Shown piece after piece: positions 47,214 to 57,385 of a stretch of DNA of 64,000 nucleotides. The notes below the pieces were generated by a model. The model made no database searches. It had not been told where the DNA came from and saw only the letters and a program-made list of their open reading frames with translations. The translations under genes and the position numbers were made by a program. Origin of the DNA: Calamus simplicifolius (Eukaryota > Streptophyta > Magnoliopsida > Arecales > Arecaceae). Where the stretch lies: assembly GCA_900491605.1 (NCBI GenBank), contig UESW01003829.1:1423478-1487477 (forward strand), written 5' to 3'. How positions within the stretch are numbered: the stretch's first letter is position 1; the number at the start of each line of letters is the position of its first letter.

Positions 47214-50200
47214 TTACATGAAAGTATCATTTGAATGAGCCACCAGTTCTCTTTGGCAGGCAAAAAGATGGAGTCCCTGATCAATTCTAAGAGTTATTGT
47301 GCTTTTATAGGTGACATCCTTCTTCTCATCACTCAGCTTAAATACAAAGAAGTGGATGAGGACTGCTGCAAAGATCTTCATCTGCCTGTACGCAAATTCC
47401 TTTCCCAAACAAATTCGTGGGCCAGCCTGCAAATGAGAGTCTGACTGGTTATTTCTCAGATGAAAATAGAATAGATAATGCATGACCAATTTCAGATGAT
47501 ATATCAGTGTAATGCAATGAAAACAAAGGAAAATAGCTTTGTTAATGAGTTCTTCCTTTTTTTTCTTTCATTTTTCTCATCAAGATAATCACTTCTATTT
47601 TTATCTTTGTGTGGAATGAGAGAAAAGATTGCATACCTGCACTAGGATCTATAGTAAATTAGCTCTCTTGATGCTCTTTGAGTTTTCTAAAATAAGAATT
47701 GACTTTGATCAAAACCCATTAATGAAATAGATAGCATAGAAGCAAGGAGTTAAACAAGACCTTGTTTTAGCGTTGTGCAGTGGAACTTAATTCCACCTGA
47801 GACTTTCAAACCTGAGTTTCAGCATCAAGCCAGTCTAATTCCTAATTTTATTAAGCTTCATTGAGCCAATGTTGAGCTGAAGCAAACATGAGCCTTCTTT
47901 GAGTGGCTTGATAAACTTTAATCCTTTATGTTGAGCTTAATTCAAGTAAAAAATCAGGCTGAATGAAACTTGAGTCAAGGCTTAAGGTGGCAACTTGCTG
48001 CTGATCCAAATGGCTGGAAATGGATGCACTCCCCGGGGAAAGGTCATCTGCACTACAGATTTTTCTACCAATATTTGGAGGTTAACTCAGGCTGATTGCT
48101 TGGGTTATGGCTTTAGGGGTTTTAAGGGGAGTGGCCTATCTGTGCTACCCAGAACAAAACAAAAAAACAAAAAAATAAACAAGAGAACCTGGTTTAATTC
48201 CGTCTTCAATCCAATACCCAGACAAGTTTCCAGTTGTCCTGGCAAAAATATAAGAAGGAAAAGGAAAAGCCTTGTATCAATCTGGATATAGATTTTATCC
48301 AGTTGCTTGAAATTCACAGCATTACCCCCAGAAGTTCTCCAGCGCCTACAGCTCTCTTGGAATTGATTCAAAAGTTTATTTAAAGCTCTGTACCATCTCT
48401 TATCTTCTTCCTTTTTGGTTTCTCCTTTATCCTTCTCCCTCTGTTTCTAGCGGCCTAGCTGCTGTTGTACTTCATTTTCTGAATGCTTCATCTGGTGAAG
48501 TCCTACTCCATTTTCTCAAAAGATGAAAAAAAGAAGAAAAAAAAAAGTATTGTTTGAGCAATTATAATGAATGATCCATTAGGAGTTAGGACCATTGTAG
48601 ACAAACCGCCATTTGAACGCTCTAATCCTACCTATTCCAAACTTAAGCTTTAAGGGTTAGAATCTGATTTCAGCCACTGAACTGGATACAATGGTTGATC
48701 ACAAATATATAATTTGTTTGTCCAGAGAATTGAAATCAATTTCAAGCCTAAATACCTACGATTATGTCCAGGTTTTTTCCATCAAATTCAAACTTGAGTA
48801 AACTTAAAATCAAGTCAGACACAAGTCATTGATGAATGGCTTGAGTACTGTCTCAGCCCAAAATTGATGCTACCATAGAACTGAAATCATTATAAGCATG
48901 AAGCATTACCTGAAAGGCAGTGAATTTGAAGGGGCTCTCAGGTTGAAAAACCCATTTTCATCGAGCCATCTCTCCGGTCGGAAAACTTCTGCATCCTCCC
49001 CCCATAGGAATTTCATTCTCCCCATTGAATAAGGTAGAAAGCATACCATATCCCCTTCCCTTATATCGAATGCTCCCGGTAGAGTGTCATCAGAGAAACA
49101 AACCTTTGGATCCTTAAATATGGAAGTTAAGAACCAAGTCATTATACACCAAAGCAATTCAAACAAGGTTAACTTTTTGTACATCAATTAATTTCATTCG
49201 AATGGCAGATCACCTCAGGAACGGCAGGATATAGCCTCAGTGTCTCGGTCAGAGCTGCATGAAGATACTGCAACTTCTCAAGCGCTCCCGTCAACCTGGA
49301 GCTAAATTCGGCAATGGATATGCTGTCATTTGTTTTGGTCTCTTCCTTTATTTCTCGAGCAAGCTTTTCTTGCATAGAAGGATGCTTGCAGAGCATGTAG
49401 AAGAGCCAAGAAAGCGTGACTGCTGTCGTGTCTCTCCCAGCAATTATGAAGTTCAATATTATGTCTCGTAGGTACTTATCATTCAAATTCTTTGGGTCCT
49501 TCTTTTTCTCTACCAGAAACCTTGACAAGATATCCTTTTTCTGCATCTAGAAACCAAAGAGCCACATATAGCTTAGCAAGAGAAAGGGAGTATTTAAAAC
49601 TTACAATACTAAAAACTTAGATATACGCAGCCTTGTCCCCACGCATGAAGAGGCCATTTTTAATATTTCGAACTTATAATAGTCAGATCATAATACAGCA
49701 ATCTTGCCATTGCTTCTATTATATGGAGAGGTTGTGTTTATATTTCAAACTTATAACACTAGCTCGGATTATAATAGAGCAACGGTTCAAGGTCTATCCT
49801 CAAAACTTTCAGTACTACCAACTTGGACTCACTGTGTCATTTTGTTGCTGAGACATGGACTCTGTTTTTCTTTGAATCAGTTTGTACACAAAGCCATCGA
49901 TGACTCTGATGTTTTTCTTCAGCTCTGCTTCTGATCCAACACTTAGAAATCTCTTAATTTTCCAGAAAATATCCACATAGCGCCACAGGATTAGATCGCT
50001 TGAATCATCGAATGCCTTTGAGAAGCTATTCCCCTCCTTGCTTAAACCAGACAGAGTATCCAGCTCTTCACCAAACCCAACTTTGAATATGGAATCCAGT
50101 GTAGATCTCATGAACAAATCCTGCAACTCAAAAAATAATATGCCACTAGAAAATAAACATATTTATTTTTAATAAATCCATCACAACATCCTCTTTTCAC

Positions 50201-50841
50201 TCACCTGAATGTCCATGGCTTGGTTGGACTTTGCAGCCTTGGAAATCATCAAAGCTAGTCTGGAGGCATTGCTTATGAAAACGCCACTACTGAAGTCCCT
50301 TAAATTCCTGGTGGAGAACTCATAGCTTGCCAGCTTTCTTTGGTGGCGCCACTTCTCACCATCTACAGCAAAAATCCCATCACCAAACAGATCTTTCAGG
50401 TTGTCATAATTGCAAGACCCCTGCAAGTTTACATCCAGCTCAAAGTCAAAACATATAGCTCAAAAAGCCAACCGTCCTACCAAAATCTCTAACATTACTC
50501 ATGCTATTAGTCTTGGAAACTTCGTTTGATTGTAGCTATAACACCGTGACTACCTTTCCATAGTTCCCGTAGTTGGTTCTCAGTATGTACTCAACAATGG
50601 CAGGGTCAACGGTGTAAATTAAGCTACGAGCTGGTGAGAAGATCCTGAAGGTTTTGAACCGAGTTGCTAGGTCTGTATGGTAGTCATGGACTGTGTTGAA
50701 GTATAAGACTTGATGGAAGATGGAGCCCTGGAGTGGGGGATGTCGCTTCTTTTTGGCAGCCCTGATGAAGGTGTGGAAACAGAGGAGGGCTATGGCAGTG
50801 GCTATGAGAGTGATTGAATGCTTAGAGGAGAGGATATCCAT
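47214..50841 (-). CDS. CYP704: Cytochrome P450, CYP704 family (fatty-acid hydroxylase type)
   Basis: ER-anchored haem monooxygenase of the CYP86 clan; characterised CYP704s hydroxylate fatty acids, some for cutin or sporopollenin, and this substrate is inferred. Exons: 50554-50841, 50205-50420, 49833-50120, 49214-49546, 48910-49112, 47214-47426, all phase 0, for 513 residues. Seen: an N-terminal membrane segment (about 8-26), WRHQRKLASYEFS (C-helix), I-helix AGRDTT (300-305), ExxR as ETLR (365-368), FRPERWL, and the haem loop AGPRICLGKEFA with Cys449. Exon 5 is one base short in an A5 run (plus strand 48946-48950), which garbles the residues just before the haem loop; one more base makes it 204 bp, as the phases require. 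Intron 5 (1.5 kb) has an open frame of no known family. The 3' LTR of a Copia element lies 204 bp upstream of the ATG. Confidence 0.92.
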
Positions 50842-51045
50842 GGGATTGTTTAGGAGATTGAGAGGGTGGTTTTCTAGTTTCTTCTACTGGGATCTTGCAG
50901 CCAGTTTATGCTCGGAGTTTGATATAGCAGCATCAGAGATTTTTTTCCTGTCTTTTTTTTTTTCAATTATCCTTGGGGAAGCCTGCGTGCCATGGCTGCC
51001 CAACAAGTAGCTTTCAATGGATAATTGAGGACTTTTTTAGTAACT
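50842..51045 (-). promoter_or_regulatory. Remaining proximal promoter and leader of CYP704
   Basis: Only 204 bp separate the CYP704 ATG from the Copia LTR. A weak TATA-like TATATC lies at 50922-50927 on the minus strand, about 80 bp before the ATG. Upstream control regions have been displaced to the far side of the retrotransposons or replaced by LTR sequence. Confidence 0.4.
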
Positions 51046-51621
51046 TGATGGGAAAGAACCCGAGTACGAGCAAATACTAGCAGACCGTAATATGTAGTGG
51101 AATAATAAATAAAATAAGCAAACCACATAATCACAGAAACACCAAGATTTACGTAAAAATTCCTTCAAGATAAAAGAAAAAAATCACAGGCAAGCCAGAG
51201 AAGAAGATCCACTATAGAATAATAAATATCCAAGTCTTAAAGTCCCTTACCAGGATTTGAGAAACAATCACAAGAGAATAATAGGGATATAAGGATTACG
51301 TCACCGAAAAATATGGTCTCCTGTATTACCTTCTTATTTTCTTCCCTTCTCTCCTTCTTCTCTTGTTTTTCTTCTGCAGCACCTTCACGTGATTCCTGGA
51401 GTGAAAGTCCTCCCATGTAGTCAAACACTAAGCAGTAGCCCTTCCTTCTCTTCCCCTAGCAATCCACGCTCCTAGAAAAAAGAGAAATACCCACTATCTG
51501 CTCCACCTCTTTTTCCTCAGATGGCTACTCCTTTTAAAGAGAGAGAACAAATCCTGGCAGAAAAAGGAGTAGCACTCCCTTTTGCCCTAATGGGCTGAAT
51601 AAGTGGGCCATGGGCCCAACA
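51046..51621 (-). mobile_element. 3' LTR of a Tork-like Copia retrotransposon
   Basis: On the minus strand it runs TGTTGGGCCCATGG... to ...TTCTTTCCCATCA (TG...CA, 576 bp). It is preceded by a purine-rich tract (aagggagaggt) following the RNase H ORF. The 3' half contains atcttggtgtttctgtgatt and a region with several GA/CT runs. The other LTR is outside the window, so the target duplication cannot be tested. Confidence 0.85.
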
Positions 51622-53902
51622 ACCTCTCCCTTCAGCCCATAAGGGAGGCTGTCTCATGCTTCTTTAGTATAAAATTATGCCGACCAGCTGTCGGCATATC
51701 TCTTGCCTTTCTTTTGACAAGGTCTTTGTCAACATGTCTGCCCCATTTTTATTTGTGTGAATTTTCTGAAGCTGTAACTGCTTCTGTTTAAACACAAACA
51801 CATTTCAAATCCAGTGGTATCTGACATCTATATGCTTTGACTTGGAATGAAAAGTTGGGTTCTTGCACAAGTGGATGACGCTTTGGTTGTCACAATGTAC
51901 CACATAATTTTTCTGTTTCAGCCCCAATTCATGTAAGAATTCTTTCATCCACAACATCTCCTTACAGACCTCAGTAGCAGCAATATATTCTACCTCTGTG
52001 GTGGAGAGAGCTACATACCTTTGTAATCTGGATTGCCATGACACAGCTCCCCCTGCAAAAGTAAGTATGAAACCTGATGTGGACTTCCTTGTATCAATAT
52101 CTTTCGCCATATCTGCATCTGTGTAACCAATCAGCACAGGTGGACCACCCCCAAAGCTTAAACAAACTTTGGAGCTTCTTCTGAGATATCTGAAAATCTA
52201 CTTCACTGCTACCCAATACTCTTTCCCTGGATTTGCAAGAAATCTGCTAGCAACACCCACTGCATATGCGATGTCTGGCCTCGTACATACCATCGCGTAC
52301 ATCAAACTTCCGACTGCTGAAGCATAAGGAATCTTATTCATTTTCTCCTTCTCCTCATCACTTGAAGGACTCTGCTCTGAGCATAACCTGAAGTAAGCTG
52401 CAAGAGGAGAACCAACTAGCTTTGCATTGCTCATACTGAACCTATCTAATACCTTCTCAATGTACTTTTCCTATGACAACCATATTTTCTTGGTTCTTCT
52501 ATCACGAAAAATCTGCATGCCCAGTATTTGCTTTACTGATCCCATATCCTTCATTGCAAATGACTGACTCAGCTCCTTTTTCAACCTGTCAATCATAGCC
52601 ATATCTTTCCCAAGGATAAGCATATCATCAACATAAAGTAGGAGTATGACAAAATCATCACTAAACCATTTGATATACACACAATGATCTGAAGTCATTC
52701 TTTTGTATCCATTTTCAGCCATAAATGAATCAAATTTCTTGTACCACTACCTTGGAGCTTGCTTCAGCTCATACAAGCTTTTTCTCAATCAGCAGATAAG
52801 ATTTTCTTTACCTTTGACTTTGAAGCCTTCTAGTTGCTCCATATAGATTTTCTCCTCCAAATCACCATGAAGAAAAGCTGTCTTCACATCTAACTGCTCA
52901 ACCTCCAAGTCTAGACTAGCAGCAATACCTAGAGCAACATGAATTGAAGATATTTTAACAACAGGAGAAAAAATTTCTTCAAAGTCAATACCTTTCTTTT
53001 GACCAAAGCCTTTCACAACCAATCTGACCTTGTACTTCGGTTGAGAAAAATGATGTTGAGTCTTTAACCTGAAAACCCACTTGTTCTTTAAAGCCTTCCT
53101 TCCTTTTGGTAGTTCCACTAAATCATATGTGTGGTTCTTATGTAAGGCATCCATTTCTTCCTGCATACCTACTAACCACTTCTTTTTCTGCTCACTTTCA
53201 ACTACCTCCTGGTAACATTCTGGTTCACCTGCATGAGTAAGCATTATATATTCATCTATAGAATACTTTTTGGAAGGTTGACGTTGTCTGGTAGATCTTC
53301 TCAGCTGAGGCTCTGTAGAAGGTTGCTCCTGATCTCCTTCCTACTCAACATGTCCTACAGGTGAGTTAACATCTGCTCCTGTACTATTTTTTTGCACATC
53401 TCCTCCATCACCCTGATATACTGGAGGAGTAACTGGATCATAGTTTGTTAATCCTTCTGTAGAAGACTTGACTGACACCTCCTTCTTAAAGTCTTGAAGG
53501 GTTCGATCTTCAAAAAATACCATATCTCTGCTTCTGAACACTTTCTGCCTTTCTGGATCCCAGAGTCTATAACCAAACTCATCATGTGAGTAACCAAGCA
53601 AAGTATATTCTTTTGTCTTACCATTCAGCTTGGACCTCTCAATGTCTGGAACATGTGCAAATGCACGACAACCAAACACTCTCAAGTGCTTATAAGAGAC
53701 ATCTTTCCCTGACCATACACGCTCTGCAACATCACCATCTAGAGCTGTACATGGTGAAAAGTTTATTACATCAACTGTTGTCTTCAATGCCTCATCCCAA
53801 AATCTTTTAGATAACTTGGACTGTGAAAGCATACCTCTAATCTTTTCCATGATGGTGCGGTTCATCCTCTCTGCAATTGCATTATGCTGAGGAGTACCAG
53901 GA
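51622..53902 (-). pseudogene. Tork-like Copia Pol: integrase C-part, RT, RNase H (broken)
   Basis: Minus-strand Pol in order. Integrase C-terminal part (53341-53902): the VPGTPQHN and AERMNRT motifs near 53850-53900, then FGCRAFAHVPD. Reverse transcriptase: KNKWVFRLK and DVKTAFLHGDLEEKIYMEQ (52789-53244) and LLYVDDMLILG (52471-52722). RNase H (51805-52434): GYTDADMAKD, ALSTTEVEYIAA, CDNQSVIHL. In-frame stops (for example near 52748 in APR-WYKKF and near 51805 after YHWI) and short frame breaks make it non-functional. Its upstream part continues at 63839, beyond the nested element. Confidence 0.9.
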
Positions 53903-54269
53903 ACTATTGTTGGGGAGATTGTTGAGAAATTGTTGCCTCAATCTTATTGATTTTGATGATTACCAAAAGCCATGAGTATATTAAAAGATGCAATGAATTT
54001 ATTTACATGAGCAATGAATTTATTTATAATAATCAATGAGTATGTTAAGTATGACTTTAATCAATTTGAAAGTAACTTCAAGCTCTATGTTTAAGCTTTC
54101 AAAAAGAAATTTTTTATACTTCATATCTCAATCAATGAGTTTTTGGAACATTTCTTGAATTGATTCCTAATGACAACTTTATTGTATTCAAGTCAAAAAT
54201 TGATTTAAAATTAATCTGGAATGATTTTCAAAGTCAATCAGAAAATTCTCTGATTTTTGATAAGTTCCG

Positions 54270-54590
54270 GAGCCGACTCTAGAGTTTCAGAGTCGACTCC
54301 ACTCAGTATACAGAGATGTCTGTTTGTCTCGAGTCGACCCCTGTGATTTCTCGAGTCGACCCCCGATTTTGTCGAGCCGACTCCATGACTGTGTGAGTCG
54401 ACTCTGCTCAGACACCAGAGAATTATTTTTCTGAGCACTTCTCGAGTCGACCCCTTACTTTTCATGAGTCGACCCCCGACTGTCAGGAGTCGACACCTTA
54501 TTTTCGTTGAGTCGACCCCTTAACTTTCTGATTATTTCTATTTTTGGTATCGCGTCTTCGAGCCGACTCGCCTAAAGCTGGAGCCGACTC
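54270..54590 (+). promoter_or_regulatory. Array of 12 GAG(T/C)CGAC(T/C)C boxes at about 21-bp pitch
   Basis: Boxes start at 54270, 54290, 54331, 54353, 54374, 54395, 54444, 54466, 54487, 54509, 54560 and 54581. Steps are mostly 20-22 bp, or about twice that where a box has decayed. The perfect form GAGTCGACTC is a 10-bp palindrome containing a SalI site; variants are GAGCCGACTC and GAGTCGACCC. The array ends about 110 bp before the TATA box, in the position of an LTR enhancer. The 21-bp step equals two DNA helical turns, which would put bound factors on one face. Confidence 0.85.
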
Positions 54591-54698
54591 CGATAAATCT
54601 GGGCGTGATTTTTTTTGAATGCCAACTCAGCGTCAACGGTAAGATTTTTGATAACGGCTAGATTTCTTTGTTTCTAACGACTATATTTTTGCAGAGTC

Positions 54699-54706
54699 TA
54701 TAAATA
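54699..54706 (+). promoter_or_regulatory. LTR TATA box
   Basis: TATAAATA in cagagtctataaatagagagg, downstream of the palindrome array; it marks the U3/R boundary region. Confidence 0.75.
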
Positions 54707-55577
54707 GAGAGGCCGTTTTCAAATCAAAAATATAGAAATACAAATCAAGAGAGAAAAAGAAAAATCCTTCAGAAAAAGAGAAAAAAATAGAGTGTCATTT
54801 GAAAAATCTGAGATTCAAAAATAGAGTGAAAGAAAAGGTGTGAAATCAAAGGAGACTTTATCTATGCTCAAGTTCATCAATCCAAGAAAAGTCTAGAAGA
54901 AAATCCAAGAGTCATTCAAGAGCAAATCAAGAGATTTTCAACATCAAAGAAAGGAAGAAAAAGCTCAAATCAACTCCAACATTCAATCTGTGAAGAATCT
55001 GAGCTGAGGCCCGATTCCACACTTCAAAGGAGTTGAGGAAAAGAAGAAAAGCCTGCACTCAAATCAAATCTAAACAGGCTCTTCTAAACCTTGCTTTTAT
55101 TTTGAAATATCTGCTCTAAAGGAGCTGTTTTGTATTAAACTTACATTTTTATCTTGTGGTTTACTAATTCAATCAGAGGGTTGAATTAGTGGAGATAGTA
55201 TACCTCTTCACAAGCTAAGGTTAGCTTGTGTGTTGGGTTTTGTGCTGGTGAGCCCGTGTAAAACTGGCTGGGTTCGTTATGATCCCGAGAAAACAACAAG
55301 TTTGGGTTGTAAGCTTGTAAAACAACTCGACTGTAATCGAGGTGATTATAGTGTGGACCCAAGTGGAGCTTGGGAGTGGACGTAGGTGTTGGATACACCG
55401 AACCACTATAAAATTTCTGTGTTTGCTGTGCTTATTTATCTCTCTCTCTTGCTATCGTGCTTTAACTTGAATTAATCGTTTACATCCTCTCATCAATAGT
55501 TTAAATTACTTTAAAAGGCTTAATTTTAAAAGAACCCAATTCACCCCCCCTCTTGGGTTGCCATCTGGGCCAACAAT

Positions 55578-55589
55578 TGGTATCAGAGC
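55578..55589 (+). other. Primer binding site, initiator tRNA-Met type
   Basis: TGGTATCAGAGC begins two bases after the 5' LTR end (CAACA at 55571-55575). It is the standard complement of the 3' end of plant initiator tRNA-Met used by Copia elements. Confidence 0.93.
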
Positions 55590-55640
55590 TTGTGCTTATT
55601 TGTTTTTGATTGATCACACGATCAAGAGCGAAAGATCCAA

Positions 55641-56662
55641 ATGGTAACACAAGCCAGCTCAAGTTTTGCTGAGGGTCATTCCACAAATAGACCACCCTTA
55701 TTTAATGGTTCCAACTATTCATATTGGAAAGCAAGAATGAGGATATTCATTCAAGCTTCAGATTATGAATTGTGGAGTATCATAATTAATGGACCTAGTA
55801 CACCCATACACTTAGTTGATGGTTCTATAGCTCCTAAGCCCGAAAGGGATTGGAATGAAAATGATAGGAAGATGGCACAGCTTAATGCAAAAGCCATGAA
55901 TGCTTTATATTGTTCTCTTGATGCTAATGAATTTAATCGTATCTCTACCTGTAATTCCGCTAAAGAGATATGGGATAGACTAGAGGTTACCATGAGGGAA
56001 CCAACCAAGTTAAAGAATCTAAGATTAATATACTTGTGCATAAATATGAATTGTTTAGCATGGAACAATCTGAAACCATAACATGCATGTATACTAGATT
56101 TACTGATATTGTTAATGGTTTGAAGAGTCTTGGAAAAACCTATACTAATGCTGAATTGGTTCGCAAAATTCTTAGGTCATTACCAAGATCATGGGAAGCC
56201 AAAATGACAGTCATTCAAGAAGCCAAAGACCTAAACACTCTACCTTTGGAGGAGCTTCTTGGATCTCTTATGACCCATGAATTGACAATGAAGCAACATG
56301 TGGAGGAGGATAACAAAAAGAAGAAGACAATTGCCCTCAAGGCTGCAAAAGTTGAAGAAAGCAGCAGCGATGATGAGGATGATGATGAAGACACAACTCT
56401 TCTAGCAAGAAAGTTTAAGAAATTTATGAGGAGAAAGAAACCCTTCTACAAAAAGAAATTTGGAAATAAGATAGAAGGAGAAAAAGAAAAAGATAGGGAC
56501 AAGGACAAAGAGAAAGACCCCTTGATTTGTTATGAATGTAAGAAACCGGGGCATTATAGATATGACTGTCCTCAACTGAAAAAGACTTTTAAGAAGAAAA
56601 AGAAAGCGTATGTTGCAACTTGGAGCGACAGTGGTGAATCTTCTTCTGAAGAAGAAGAATAA
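55641..56662 (+). pseudogene. Gag of the Sirevirus-like element, one frame break
   Basis: Capsid/nucleocapsid protein. It starts MVTQASSSFAEG at 55641, with the Copia Gag N-terminal hallmark NGSNYSYWKARM and the UBN2-like region AMNALYCSLDANEFNRI and AKEIWDRLE. A break near 55990 (short CC run) shifts the frame; coding continues with VHKYELF and ELVRKILRSLP, then a Lys/Glu/Asp-rich linker and the zinc knuckle CYECKKPGHYRYDC (56528-56569). The tail is Ser/Glu-rich and ends at TAA 56660-56662. After that stop the same frame continues into coiled-coil coding sequence, so the stop is probably a late mutation or the site of stop suppression. Confidence 0.88.
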
Positions 56663-57385
56663 AAAGAGGTTGCCAACATCTGTTTTATGGCGAATGACGA
56701 CGACGAGGTAAGTACTGAAAACCCCTGTGATGATTTTGCTTTCGATGAATTATTTGAAGCCTTCAATGAACTTGTAAATGATTTTAAGATTTTGAAAAAG
56801 AAATATAAATCTCTAAAAACTGAAAACATAAAATTAATTAAAGAGAAAATGAAGTGATGCTTGCAATTAAAATTCAAAAGACAAAAAGGAAATATTACTT
56901 AAAGAAAAGAATGATTTTACTCATGAAATTAATACACTAAAATCTGAAAACAAAAATCTAACAAAAGATTTGAAAAAGCAAATGCAAACTCTATCTTTGG
57001 AAAATGAACAGCACATTGTAGAAAATGAATCTCTAAAGAAAGAAGTTAAAAAATACAAAGATATTATTGATAAATTCACTTTAAGTTCCACCAAACTAAA
57101 CATGATATTAGATAGTCAAAAAATAGTTTTTGATAAGGCTGGATTAGGATATAATACATTTAGAAAATAAAAATCTTTGAAAAACATTTTCGTACGCGAT
57201 AGTCATAGTAACATCACTTGTTTTAAATACAATTTAAAAGGGCATAAATCATTTGAATGTAATTTACAAAGACCAAATAAATATTTAAATTCTAAAGGGA
57301 AGAAAATATGGGTTCCGAAAGGAACAATATTTGTTGCTACTAACCATGAAGGACCCAAGAAAGCTTGGGTACCTAAACATAAAGT
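56663..57385 (+). pseudogene. Gag-Pol linker, coiled-coil and second knuckle-like part
   Basis: Lys/Glu/Leu-rich sequence (NELVNDFKILKKKY, then heptad-like segments to 57120) followed by a segment at 57177-57389 with CFKYNLKGHKSFEC, a degenerate zinc-knuckle-like motif, and KIWVPKG repeats. A long coiled-coil after the knuckle is usual in Sirevirus Gag. Several stops and frame changes interrupt it. Confidence 0.65.

Larger units (their letters stand above)
53908..55575 (+). repeat. 5' LTR of the Sirevirus-like element (1668 bp)
   Basis: Starts TGTTGGGGAGAT then TGTTGAGAAATTG, and ends TTGCCATCTGGGCCAACA. It contains the palindrome array and TATA box that are missing from the 3' LTR. The first 12 bases are not shared with the 3' LTR apart from GGGGAGAT, which matches the polypurine tract. 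Confidence 0.93.

Noticed and set aside
47995..48291. 98-codon frame inside CYP704 intron 5
   Set aside because: No domain, lies wholly in an intron, and composition resembles intron sequence.
54270..54590. Regularly spaced short repeats that might suggest a CRISPR array
   Set aside because: Boxes are only 10 bp, steps about 21 bp, and they sit in the LTR of a plant retrotransposon; there are no 25-40-bp repeats, spacers or cas genes.
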